64,000 nt of DNA, from positions 558,001-622,000 of the forward strand of contig CAVTPD010000003.1 in NCBI GenBank assembly GCA_963736575.1. The letters are read 5' to 3'. A program made the translations under genes and the position numbers. The DNA comes from CAVTPD01 sp963736575. Lineage in GTDB: Bacteria; Bacteroidota; Bacteroidia; Cytophagales; JAAEPT01. The stretch's first letter is position 1; the number at the start of each line of letters is the position of its first letter. The notes under the pieces were generated by a model, which saw only the letters and a program-made list of their open reading frames with translations, was not told the origin of the DNA and ran no database searches. Below, in pieces: positions 8,704 through 17,207 of the stretch.

Positions 8704-10105
8704 CCTCTTCCCTAAATTGATCTATAACTTTAATTAATGCTTTCTGGGTTTCTAAATCGGAGAAAAACTCCAAAAGCTCAACATGTTTATCAAAGTCTAA
8801 AATTAATGCATTTTCTAAATAAGTAAAAGCTTGTTTATATCTACCTGCCTTCATTAAATATGCACACACCCGGTAAAGCAGTATTGCTTCGCCCGGATTA
8901 TCTTCTATTCCTTGAAAAATCAAATCGACTGCTCGTTCTGCATCACCTTGCTCATAAGCCACAAATGACCATTCTAGCCATATTTTTATATCTTCAGGAG
9001 CCAATTCTGCGGCTAGTTGATAATATTCTAAACAAGATTGAATATTTCCTGTTTTATATTCTGAACCAGCTAAAGAAAGTGCGTATAGAGAATTGTTTTC
9101 ATTCAACTCGTAGGCTTTTCGGTAAAAATGAATGGACTCAAACCACCGTTCTTGTTCATCCATTACTAAACCCAAACCGTACCATGCTAAATGAGTACTT
9201 TCATCTAAACTTAAAGATGCTTGATAAAACTGAACTGCTTTGTCGTAAGCTTGTAATTTATGATAACATTGGCCTAAATACATAGCTAAGCTAGTATCTT
9301 TTAAGCCTTCTTGTTCTTTTACTTTTTTAAAGCATTCTAATGCTTTACCTATTTCTTCGTTAGTAAGATAGGTTACCCCTAAATTAAACCACGCTGAGGA
9401 ATAGTCGTCATCAATAGCAATGGAATAATCATAAGCCTGAATGGCTTTATTAACTTCACCCAATTTATCATAAACCACACCAAGGTTAAACCAAGCGGTT
9501 GATGAATAGGGATCTTTGTCTATTACTTTTTGAAAAAAAGGAAGTGCTTTTTCTAATTTACCCAAATTGCTCAAAACATCAGAAAGCTCAAATAAGGCTT
9601 CTTCGTTTTGGTCATCTTGGCGAATGGCTTCTTTAAAGTACTCAATAGCCATATCTTCTTGGTTCATGCCCATATAGGCTAAACCTAATTGAAGACAGAT
9701 ATGCGACTTCTCATCTGTAGTGCCTAGAACTTCTTCTAAGAACTCAATTCCTTCGTCGTATTTTTCTTGGCAGATTAAGATATTTCCTTTTAAAGCTTTT
9801 ACATCTTCATCAAACGGAAGATAAACTTCTGCTTTTTGAAGTGCTTTTTCAGCTTCTTCTAAATTGCCGTTACCAAAATGCACTTGAGACAAATCTAACC
9901 ACAAATCACCAGAGAAAGGGTATTGTTCAACCCCTATTTCACAAGCTTTTTGGGCCTTTTTAAAATCTCCCATTTCAAGGTAATGGTCAATAACTAATTC
10001 TAGAGTCGAAAGGTCGAAAAAGCCTTGTTTTCCGTTCACTAAAAAATCCTCAAATCTTTTGATTGAGTCTTTCTCCTCGCCTGAGTTTTCAAAGAAAGTA
10101 TCCAA
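8693..10105 (-). CDS. Tetratricopeptide repeat protein
   Basis: 470 aa, without signal peptide or membrane segment, made almost wholly of TPR helix pairs: at least ten 34-residue units with the W-x-x-L-G-x-x-Y/A-x-x-x-x-Y-A pattern. Clear units include AWFNLGVVYDKLGEVNKAIQ and AWFNLGVTYL (about residues 200-275). The only possible start near the family N-terminus is TTG at 10105; the same frame has a stop eight codons upstream. It overlaps the ComA-like gene by 11 nt. TPR arrays serve as protein-binding scaffolds. The partner is unknown, and the tight overlap suggests co-production with the ComA-like enzyme. Confidence 0.85.
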   Translation of the reverse strand: MDTFFENSGEEKDSIKRFEDFLVNGKQGFFDLSTLELVIDHYLEMGDFKKAQKACEIGVEQYPFSGDLWLDLSQVHFGNGNLEEAEKALQKAEVYLPFDEDVKALKGNILICQEKYDEGIEFLEEVLGTTDEKSHICLQLGLAYMGMNQEDMAIEYFKEAIRQDDQNEEALFELSDVLSNLGKLEKALPFFQKVIDKDPYSSTAWFNLGVVYDKLGEVNKAIQAYDYSIAIDDDYSSAWFNLGVTYLTNEEIGKALECFKKVKEQEGLKDTSLAMYLGQCYHKLQAYDKAVQFYQASLSLDESTHLAWYGLGLVMDEQERWFESIHFYRKAYELNENNSLYALSLAGSEYKTGNIQSCLEYYQLAAELAPEDIKIWLEWSFVAYEQGDAERAVDLIFQGIEDNPGEAILLYRVCAYLMKAGRYKQAFTYLENALILDFDKHVELLEFFSDLETQKALIKVIDQFREEDVR

Positions 10106-10150
10106 ATTATCTGTGGTTTTACCTAATTAAACGGATTACCGAATTTATGC

Positions 10151-11137
10151 CTAATCTAAGCGATGTTTGTTTTCTACATTTCCGCTTAAACAATACCCTA
10201 TTGTTTCATCTAAGGTATGAAATTCCGCAGACAATACAGAAAAAACCTTTTGGGTTCTGTACTGAAAGGTGTTTTTAAGATTATTATAAAGGTATTTATT
10301 GAGGCCAATTTCATAGCCAAAAAAACGATCTAAAAAGTCTCCTAATTTTGACAACAACTTAAGAGATTTTAGTGAAACTGGATTAGCTGTTTTCTTAATA
10401 CCAATCTCGTTTCTTACTTTTTTATAAAAATCTGCAAAAGAAACTTCACCTGCGTTTAATATATAACGTTCTCCTAAACAAGCGTCATTCGTTAACGCTT
10501 TTAGTAAAAATTTACCAATATCTCTTACGTCTATATAATTAAAAACTGCTTCTGGGTAAACAGTTTTAGTTTTAGCCATTTCAAACAATGCTAAACTACC
10601 TTTAGACCAATCTCCTTGTCCTAAAATTACTGAAGGATTTAAAATTACTGCGTCTAATCCTTCTTCAATACCTCTCCAAACTTCTAATTCACTTAAATGT
10701 TTAGAGATGGCATATTCTGAATTCAGGCCAGAATTTGTCCATTTGGTGTCTTCATTTACAACTTTATTGGTTAAATCTCTACCAATAGCAGCAATGGAAC
10801 TTATGTGTATTAATCTATTTAGGTTTTTCTTTTCTAAAAGTACGTTTACCAAATTGGCTGTTCCTTCTACATTAATTTTATAAAGAGCCCCTTTTACAGA
10901 ATGCCTGAATGAAACTAAGCCTGCTGCATGTACTACATATTCTACATCGGAAACAGCTTGTTGTAAAGAATAATAGTCTGAAAGATCTGCCACCACAAAA
11001 CTTAAATTGGCTTGTGATTTAAACTTCTGTTTATCTGTTTCTTTACGAATCATTGCTTTTACAGGGTAGCCATTCCCTAGTAATAATTCAACAAAATAGT
11101 GCCCTAATAATCCGGTAGCCCCTGTAACTAATATCAT
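10151..11137 (-). CDS. NAD-dependent epimerase/dehydratase (extended SDR)
   Basis: 328 aa. The Rossmann motif GATGLLGHY is at residues 6-14. An acidic NAD-discriminating segment and VVADLSD follow. HAAGLVSF is near 69-76, HISSIAAIG at about 110-118 supplies Ser, and YAISK at about 141-145 is the catalytic YxxxK. The C-terminal half contains NPSVILGQGDW and FNYIDVRDIG, typical of extended SDRs acting on nucleotide sugars or related hydroxy ketones. It overlaps the CpsB-type phosphatase gene by 4 nt and so belongs to the polysaccharide module. A dihydroflavonol-reductase-like activity cannot be excluded. The exact substrate is unknown. Confidence 0.85.
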   Translation of the reverse strand: MILVTGATGLLGHYFVELLLGNGYPVKAMIRKETDKQKFKSQANLSFVVADLSDYYSLQQAVSDVEYVVHAAGLVSFRHSVKGALYKINVEGTANLVNVLLEKKNLNRLIHISSIAAIGRDLTNKVVNEDTKWTNSGLNSEYAISKHLSELEVWRGIEEGLDAVILNPSVILGQGDWSKGSLALFEMAKTKTVYPEAVFNYIDVRDIGKFLLKALTNDACLGERYILNAGEVSFADFYKKVRNEIGIKKTANPVSLKSLKLLSKLGDFLDRFFGYEIGLNKYLYNNLKNTFQYRTQKVFSVLSAEFHTLDETIGYCLSGNVENKHRLD

Positions 11138-11865
11138 AAACTATTATTAAGAAGCGGTAGCTTGGCTAACTTCTTCATGTATTTAGATGTTTTAGTTTTT
11201 TCTATAGCATCCAAATGCCTTTGCCCATGGCAATCGCTACCAATCATATCTATAAGACCAGCATCTACTAATTTTTCAGCGGTCTTTTTTACTACAGGTG
11301 AATAATACCCTGAAAGAGAAATGTAATTCAGCTGAAAGAGAACTCCTTTACTCTTTAATTCTTCGTATGATGAAAAATCATTTGCTAGGTATATATATCT
11401 TTCTGGGTGAGCTAGTACTGGTTTATATCCTTTAGTTGATAATAAAAAAATGACTTCCTCTAAATTTCTCGGTTTATTCATAAAAGAAGTTTCGAACAAC
11501 ACATAGTTATTCCCAAAAGTCATTAATGGTTGATTGTTGTTTATAATTTCAATAAAAAACTCATCTAAATAGTATTCAGCAGCAGCTTCTATTTCAATAT
11601 TTATATTTTCTTGTTTTAGTCTAACTTTCAATTCTTCCAAACCAGGCAATATATTTTCTGGTGAATTTTTATAATAATCAGACATAATATGCGGGGTGGT
11701 AATTAGCTTTTTGTAGCCATTAACAGCAAATTGTTTAATGATGTCTAAAGACTCTTCTATAGACTTAGAGCCATCATCAATACCCGCAATGAGATGGGAG
11801 TGAATATCCGTTGATACCGGGATATCGTATTTTGTTTTTTTATAAAGACCTGAAAGAATACTCAA
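11134..11865 (-). CDS. CpsB/YwqE-type tyrosine-protein phosphatase (PHP family)
   Basis: 243 aa PHP-fold, metal-dependent phosphatase expected to dephosphorylate the C-terminal tyrosines of the neighbouring Wzc-type kinase. Metal ligands are visible: DIHSHLIAGIDDGS at about 20-33, TTPH near 57-60, an EAAAEYYLDE segment at about 92-101, LAHPERY at about 138-144 and GSDCHG at about 205-210. The gene starts at TTG 11865; the frame has no ATG between the upstream stop (the wzc stop region) and the first conserved residues. It lies 12 nt after wzc, the usual order of the kinase/phosphatase pair. Confidence 0.9.
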   Translation of the reverse strand: MSILSGLYKKTKYDIPVSTDIHSHLIAGIDDGSKSIEESLDIIKQFAVNGYKKLITTPHIMSDYYKNSPENILPGLEELKVRLKQENINIEIEAAAEYYLDEFFIEIINNNQPLMTFGNNYVLFETSFMNKPRNLEEVIFLLSTKGYKPVLAHPERYIYLANDFSSYEELKSKGVLFQLNYISLSGYYSPVVKKTAEKLVDAGLIDMIGSDCHGQRHLDAIEKTKTSKYMKKLAKLPLLNNSL

Positions 11866-11877
11866 ATAATTTGTTTT

Positions 11878-14217
11878 TTAACTCTCTTCGTAATAACCAT
11901 ATGCTTTATAGCCGTACTTACTATTAAGATCTGATACACCATTTAACACCATTGCTAAATGAGAAAAACGTTTAGACCTATAAAGTTGATCTATATCTTT
12001 AAGAACTGCCAATTTAGAATATTTTGCCTTTGCTACATAAAGCTGAACGCTACTGTGTTTCATAACTAAAAAACCATCGGTAACTAAACCAATTGGTGGC
12101 GTATCAATAATCACGTAATCATACTCTTCCTTTAAGCCTTTCAATAAATCGGGAAACTCATTTCTTAATAAAAGTTCTGAAGGATTAGGTGGCGTAGACC
12201 CTGCGTTAATGTATTTTAAAGACGCTATAGAAGTGTCTTTTACACAAGCTGTGAAACCAGATTCTCCAATTAAAATAGAGGAAATTCCTATTGGATCATT
12301 TTCGTGACCAAAAGCATAATGCACTTTGGGTTTTCTTAAATCTAAATCTAAAAGGATTACTTTTTTCCCAGATATGGCCAAGATACCTGCTAAATTGGTC
12401 GCAACAAATGTTTTTCCTTCACCACCAACTGTAGAAGTGATTGATATAATTTGACTCTCATTATTCTTCTCTTTTAAGAAAGTAAGATTTGTTCTTAATG
12501 ATCTAAAAGATTCACTTATTGATGATTTGGGATTATCCAAAACCAATAGCTTAGAATACTTCATTTTTGAAGAAGTATACAAAGGTATTTCTGCCAACAA
12601 TGGGATATTAGAAGCTTTATTGATATCATTTGAGGAAAAAAGAGTATTAGATTTAATATAACCTACTACTAACACTATTAAACCTAAAAAGACTGATACA
12701 GATACAGATGATAGTAATATAAGGGTTGGTTCAGGTTTAATTGGATGATGAGGTATTGCAGGGTTTTTGAGAATTATAAATTCTGAAGTCATACCTGCTT
12801 TTGCAATTCCAAATTCAACCTTTTTATTAACTAAGAATAAATAGAAACTTTCCCATAATGAATAAAATCTTTTTAGTCGGTTTGACTCTGTTTCTTTAGC
12901 CGGCAAAGTCAAAAACTCTTTGTCTAATTGAGCAATCATCTCATTTAAACTTAGATATTGTTCCTCTAGGATTGATTTACTTTGAAAAACATTTTCGTTA
13001 ATATCTACTTTTAGCCCCTGAATCTTAATTAGCTTATTCTTATAGGCTAGCGTATTAGATTTAGTAGTTGCCTTAAGAAGACTAAACTCCCTATATTCTT
13101 CGTTTAAAGTTAATATTGCGGCTTTTAAGGATTCATTAATTATTCCTTCAACAAAAGGCAGCCCATTTTCGGTACCCTGTTCATTTTTAACAAACGTATG
13201 GACTTTATTTAGTAATTCAATTTGAATTTTAATGTCTTTTTTTTCAGTTTCTAGACCTGCTAATTTTTCTTTAACAAGAAACAATTCTTGTTTAGGATCT
13301 AAAGAGCCAGAAGATATTATAAAATCCTCCATATTAATTTCTGCCCTATTAAGGTTAGTCTCTGCTTCTCTTAATTGGTTTTCTATAAAAGAAATAGTTT
13401 GCTCTTGTACTTTTCTTTTAACCTCTAATGATCTATGCTGGTAAATTTTAACAATTTGCGCAATAACATCATAAGCCTTTTTATTATCATAACTCTCAAA
13501 GGCAATTCGTATAGTTCTAGCTTTAGCATTTTCAATCTCAACTTTTAATCCTTTTTTAAAGTAGTTAACTAAATAACTTTCGCTATTAACTCTGAAATAA
13601 AAGTCTCTGTTTTGTGCTTCTGGTGAGAACTTTTCCGTTTTAAAAAGAATAAGTTTAAAACCATTAATATCTACTTGTTCCCCAAATTTAAACGGGGCTT
13701 GAATCTCATTACTTATGCTTAAAGAACCACCTTCAGCAGAGTTTATTAAAACATGAATATCCGTGTCTAATATAACTTGATTACTATCGGCCCTATACAA
13801 AACGCTATAACAAGCCTCTTTATAATGTTCATCAATAAGGATTTTCCCTTTTTCATAGTATGAAATATCGACATCTAAAGAGTCAATTAACTCCTGAAAA
13901 ATAACATTAGATTTTATGATTTCTATTTCTCCTATTAACTCACTAACCTCGTCTTCAGAAACCCCACCAAACTTTCCTCCTAATACGTCATTCTGAGATT
14001 TCAAATCCAGTTTTATAATTGATTCTGCTTCGTACAATGGTTTTGTCCATCTAATAATGGCATATGAAATACCAACAGACAAAACTATTAACATTAAAAC
14101 CAACCAAGAAAACTTGGCCAAAACATACTTTACCCTTCTAAAATCAATTTCATCTAAAACTGATGTATTACTTTCCGTACTAAATATTTTATCTAACTCT
14201 TCTTTATTTGCAGACAT
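11878..14217 (-). CDS. wzc: Polysaccharide co-polymerase and tyrosine autokinase (Wzc-like)
   Basis: 779 aa inner-membrane protein that controls length and export of a capsular or exopolysaccharide. A Wzz-type domain is flanked by two membrane helices (about 33-52 and 500-520), with a large periplasmic part containing coiled-coil segments (about 260-440). The cytosolic BY-kinase domain shows Walker A (STVGGEGKTF, about 593-602), Walker A' (VILLDLDLRKPK, about 616-627) and Walker B (VIIDTPPIG, about 703-711). It ends in a Tyr-rich tail (KYGYKAYGYYEES) as expected for autophosphorylation. Only 2 nt separate it from the Wza-like gene. Length and architecture are normal for Bacteroidota. Confidence 0.94.
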   Translation of the reverse strand: MSANKEELDKIFSTESNTSVLDEIDFRRVKYVLAKFSWLVLMLIVLSVGISYAIIRWTKPLYEAESIIKLDLKSQNDVLGGKFGGVSEDEVSELIGEIEIIKSNVIFQELIDSLDVDISYYEKGKILIDEHYKEACYSVLYRADSNQVILDTDIHVLINSAEGGSLSISNEIQAPFKFGEQVDINGFKLILFKTEKFSPEAQNRDFYFRVNSESYLVNYFKKGLKVEIENAKARTIRIAFESYDNKKAYDVIAQIVKIYQHRSLEVKRKVQEQTISFIENQLREAETNLNRAEINMEDFIISSGSLDPKQELFLVKEKLAGLETEKKDIKIQIELLNKVHTFVKNEQGTENGLPFVEGIINESLKAAILTLNEEYREFSLLKATTKSNTLAYKNKLIKIQGLKVDINENVFQSKSILEEQYLSLNEMIAQLDKEFLTLPAKETESNRLKRFYSLWESFYLFLVNKKVEFGIAKAGMTSEFIILKNPAIPHHPIKPEPTLILLSSVSVSVFLGLIVLVVGYIKSNTLFSSNDINKASNIPLLAEIPLYTSSKMKYSKLLVLDNPKSSISESFRSLRTNLTFLKEKNNESQIISITSTVGGEGKTFVATNLAGILAISGKKVILLDLDLRKPKVHYAFGHENDPIGISSILIGESGFTACVKDTSIASLKYINAGSTPPNPSELLLRNEFPDLLKGLKEEYDYVIIDTPPIGLVTDGFLVMKHSSVQLYVAKAKYSKLAVLKDIDQLYRSKRFSHLAMVLNGVSDLNSKYGYKAYGYYEES

Positions 14218-14219
14218 TT

Positions 14220-14985
14220 TTATCGAGTTAATAAAACATAAAGTGTTAACATACTTGTAATAACCGCAAGCAAGGGTGTTATATCTCTTGCTGTTTCTTG
14301 CACAACTTTTCTAACTGGTTCAACATAAACCACATCATTAGGTTTAATTCCCATATTAGCTTTTTGCATACCTTCTATGGTAGATAGATTAATTTCATAT
14401 ACTTCTGGATCATGAAAGTTCCCTCTTATTAAACGAATATTAAACATCTTAGAGTAACTGTCTGGCCCACCAGCCAATGCTATTACTTCTAAAATGCTCA
14501 TGTTTTCATTTTCTAAAGGAATTACGTGACCACCCATTGCGCCTAAAACAATTACTCTTTTACTTATTAGCTTAACATATACATAAGGTTTTTCGTAAAA
14601 CGCCGAATATTTATTTTCTAGTAATTCTTTAGCTTTAGATAACGTTAAACCATCTAATTTAACCTTACCTATCATTGGCAAATCTGCATAGCCATCAATT
14701 TGAACTAAGTATTTAGGCGTTTCTAAACCTGAACCTCCTCTTTGAGCACCAATTTCTTTTCGTAAGGTATAATTAGGGTCAATGATTAATTCCCCGTCGT
14801 TAGTATATACATTCATTTCAATGTAATCATTAATACGGATTACATAATTTTCTTCTGCCGCTTCTATGCCCTTAACCAAATAATCTGCATCTTTTTCCGT
14901 CTGAAACATAATGTTTTGACGATAGGCGTGGCATCCAAACAAAAATGGTAAAAGTAGTAACAGATAGTAATTTGATAATTTTCAT
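14220..14985 (-). CDS. wza: Wza-like outer-membrane polysaccharide export lipoprotein, start region frameshifted
   Basis: About 255 aa if repaired. The poly_export (PES) domain with the family motif YVIRINDYIEMNVY lies near the start, SLBB-type beta-grasp segments follow (YADLPMIGKVKLDGL and RVIVLGAMGGHVIPL), and a C-terminal membrane segment (TPLLAVITSMLTLYVLL) closes it. In the sequence as given, the obvious ATG at 14985 is out of frame by one base. Removing one A from the four-A run at 14979-14982 gives a clean lipoprotein signal MKLSNYYLLLLLPFLFGCHA with lipobox Cys. Without the repair, translation would have to begin at TTG 14942, inside the signal peptide. So there is probably a one-base error or a phase-variable A-run. 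It acts as the export channel partner of Wzc. Confidence 0.85.
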
Positions 14986-15007
14986 AAAATTGTGACTAAG
15001 ATAATGC

Positions 15008-15544
15008 CTATTGATTGCAAAAGTCTTTAAAAGTTGTCAAAACTGAATCTTTTTCAGAAACAACAGGGTTTTCTATTTGCCAATCAATATTCAAATCGGG
15101 GTCATTCCATATTATTCCAGACTCCGCTTCTTTATTATAAACATTGGTGCATTTATAAAAGAAAATTGACGGTTCTAAAGTAGCAAAGCCATGTCCGAAA
15201 CCTTCTGGAACATAAAGCATATTATTTCTTTTGCTGTCTAGTATAAAGGTTTTATGCTGGCCGTATGTTGGCGAATCTTTTCTTAAGTCTACTGCAACAT
15301 CTAATACCTTACCTTGTATTACCCTTACTAATTTCCCTTGCTCGTATGGCTTTTTCTGAAGGTGAATACCCCTTAAAACACCCGGAGTAGAAAAGGATTG
15401 GTTATCCTGAACAAATTTTACACCACCAAGTGCTTCCGAAAGTTTTTCTTCACTATACGATTCAAAGAAATAACCTCTTTCGTCACCAAATATTTTTGGA
15501 AAAATCTCTACCAATCCTTGTATACCCGTTTCTTTAATTTCCAT
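15008..15544 (-). CDS. rfbC: dTDP-4-dehydrorhamnose 3,5-epimerase
   Basis: 178 aa cupin-fold epimerase of dTDP-L-rhamnose synthesis. Motifs seen: FGDERGYFFES at about 18-28, RGIHLQKKPYEQGKLVRV at about 59-76 (catalytic His and substrate-binding Lys/Arg), DVAVDLRKDSPTYG at about 83-96 and YVPEGFGHGFATL at about 111-123. The gene sits 22 nt upstream of the Wza-like gene and overlaps the end of the GT4 gene by 11 nt. No rfbA, rfbB or rfbD is in the window, so the rest of the rhamnose pathway must be elsewhere. Confidence 0.93.
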   Translation of the reverse strand: MEIKETGIQGLVEIFPKIFGDERGYFFESYSEEKLSEALGGVKFVQDNQSFSTPGVLRGIHLQKKPYEQGKLVRVIQGKVLDVAVDLRKDSPTYGQHKTFILDSKRNNMLYVPEGFGHGFATLEPSIFFYKCTNVYNKEAESGIIWNDPDLNIDWQIENPVVSEKDSVLTTFKDFCNQ

Positions 15545-16646
15545 TACCTAATAATCCTATTTCTGTTATATATTTCTGAATAACAATCTGCTCATCAAAT
15601 TTTTCCTCTACAAAAGACCTAGAGTTTGCTGACATCTTTTCTAATTCTATTTCCGAAGAGTTATGCATCTTCTTTAAACTCAAGTATAGACTTTCAGTAG
15701 ATCTTGCTTCGCATAAAAAACCGTTATAACCAGCTATTACTACTTCCCTACAACCAGGTACATTTGTGGTAACAATCGGTTTGCCCATTGCAGCAGCTTC
15801 TAACAAAGACCGCGGGGTGCCTTCTCTATACGATGGTAAAACTACACAATCTGCTTGTTCTATAAAATCATAAACGTTATCTACATGGCCTTTATATTCT
15901 ATAATATCTTTATTTAACCATACAGAAAACTCCTCTTCCGTTAAACCTTTTTTCTTTTCAGGCTCCGTTTTACCACAAATAATAAACTTAACGGCTAAGC
16001 CTTCATACTTTAATTTTTCTGCAGCTTCTAAAAATTCAACAATTCCTTTATCGTACAAAAGACGTGAAACCATTAAGAAAGTAAACGATTTGTTCTTTTT
16101 AAATTCCTTAGGCTTAAATTTTGACAAATCAACCCCGGAGCCTGGTAATAACTTTGTTTTTCTTTCCTCTAATAAACCATACTTCAGAAAGTCCATTCGG
16201 TCATCATTATTTTGAAAAAAAACCGTTGATGGAACTTTAAAAGCCCATTTATACAGTTTTTTAACCACTTTTGTTATAAAGGACTCTGTAATAAAAACAG
16301 CCCCTAAACCCGAAACATTATTAATGGCCTTAATCCCCAACATACCGCAAGCTATACTTCCGTAAATATTGGGCTTTATAGTATATTGTAATACTAAATC
16401 TACTTTTGCTTCCTTGTAAACTTTATAGAATGTAAATACCTGAAAAAACTCTTTAATGGGGTTAGTCCCTTTGTTATCTAGAGGTAAATGAAAAAATTCA
16501 AACCCATCTTCTTTTAATTTTTCAGAATAAGCATCTTTAGGTGCAATCACAACTATATTGTGCCCACGTTCCCGAATAGCCTTAATCAGGTTTAATCTGA
16601 AATTGAAAACATTCCAAGATGTATTAATTACTATCCCTATTCTCAT
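15534..16646 (-). CDS. Glycosyltransferase family 4 protein
   Basis: 370 aa GT-B enzyme. The N-terminal domain begins MRIGIVINTSWNVFNFRL. The second Rossmann domain shows FLMVSRLLYDKG at about 190-201 and the nucleotide-sugar site SYREGTPRSLLEAAAMGKP at about 275-293, with the EGTPRSLLEA pattern of GT4. The sequence resembles enzymes adding galactose, GlcNAc or bacillosamine-type sugars to lipid-linked glycans. The donor cannot be named. It is the first gene of the long minus-strand block and its ATG faces the divergent SirB2-like gene 75 nt away. Confidence 0.9.
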   Translation of the reverse strand: MRIGIVINTSWNVFNFRLNLIKAIRERGHNIVVIAPKDAYSEKLKEDGFEFFHLPLDNKGTNPIKEFFQVFTFYKVYKEAKVDLVLQYTIKPNIYGSIACGMLGIKAINNVSGLGAVFITESFITKVVKKLYKWAFKVPSTVFFQNNDDRMDFLKYGLLEERKTKLLPGSGVDLSKFKPKEFKKNKSFTFLMVSRLLYDKGIVEFLEAAEKLKYEGLAVKFIICGKTEPEKKKGLTEEEFSVWLNKDIIEYKGHVDNVYDFIEQADCVVLPSYREGTPRSLLEAAAMGKPIVTTNVPGCREVVIAGYNGFLCEARSTESLYLSLKKMHNSSEIELEKMSANSRSFVEEKFDEQIVIQKYITEIGLLGNGN

Positions 16647-16721
16647 TTAAAGTATGGTAGAACTAAAATAATTTGTAAAGCATTAATAAATTGCACAACT
16701 AAGCAAACAAAATCTAAAATA

Positions 16722-17207
16722 ATGGAGTACTCTACTTTAATGCATGCGCACAAAGGTATTATTTATCTGTTTCTTTTTTTCTTTTCGTTCAAGGTAACTT
16801 TAATGTTTGTAAGCCCTTCGTTCTTTAAAAAATTTAGAGATAAAACCAAAATGGTTGAAATGATATTGGGAACCTTAATTGTAATAACAGGTGTTTGGTT
16901 GTTATCACAAAGAGGTTGGTCTACAGAACCTTGGTTATTAACTAAAATATTACTTGTTGCTGTTGCCATGGCTGTTGCTATTGTTGGCCTTAGAAAGGGA
17001 AGCAAAGTTTTAGCAGTAATTTCATTAGTAATCTTTATATACATTTTCTTAGTAGCCATAAACAAGAGTTTAACGCTTTCTGAAAATTGTATTAAAACCA
17101 ATACAGAAGTTGTATACTACAATTTAGATACAACACCTGTAATGCTCTCCCAAACAGAGTGCGCTTCTTTTCACGGAAAACTTAACACCTTTGCATCTAT
17201 TCAATGA
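16722..17207 (+). CDS. SirB2-like integral membrane protein
   Basis: 161 aa with four predicted membrane helices (about residues 10-28, 44-62, 72-88 and 92-112), then a soluble tail of about 45 residues with two Cys (NCIKTN and TECASF). Length and the early helix pattern, with His near the N-terminus and RGWSTEPWLLTKI in the middle, resemble the SirB2 family, whose function is not settled. The gene overlaps hflX by 4 nt (ATGA-type overlap), so they form one transcription unit. Family assignment is tentative. Confidence 0.6.
   Translation: MEYSTLMHAHKGIIYLFLFFFSFKVTLMFVSPSFFKKFRDKTKMVEMILGTLIVITGVWLLSQRGWSTEPWLLTKILLVAVAMAVAIVGLRKGSKVLAVISLVIFIYIFLVAINKSLTLSENCIKTNTEVVYYNLDTTPVMLSQTECASFHGKLNTFASIQ

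Noticed and set aside
8860..9285. 141-codon plus-strand ORF
   Set aside because: It is antisense to the TPR gene, whose repeat pattern is clear. The composition has no protein-like motif.
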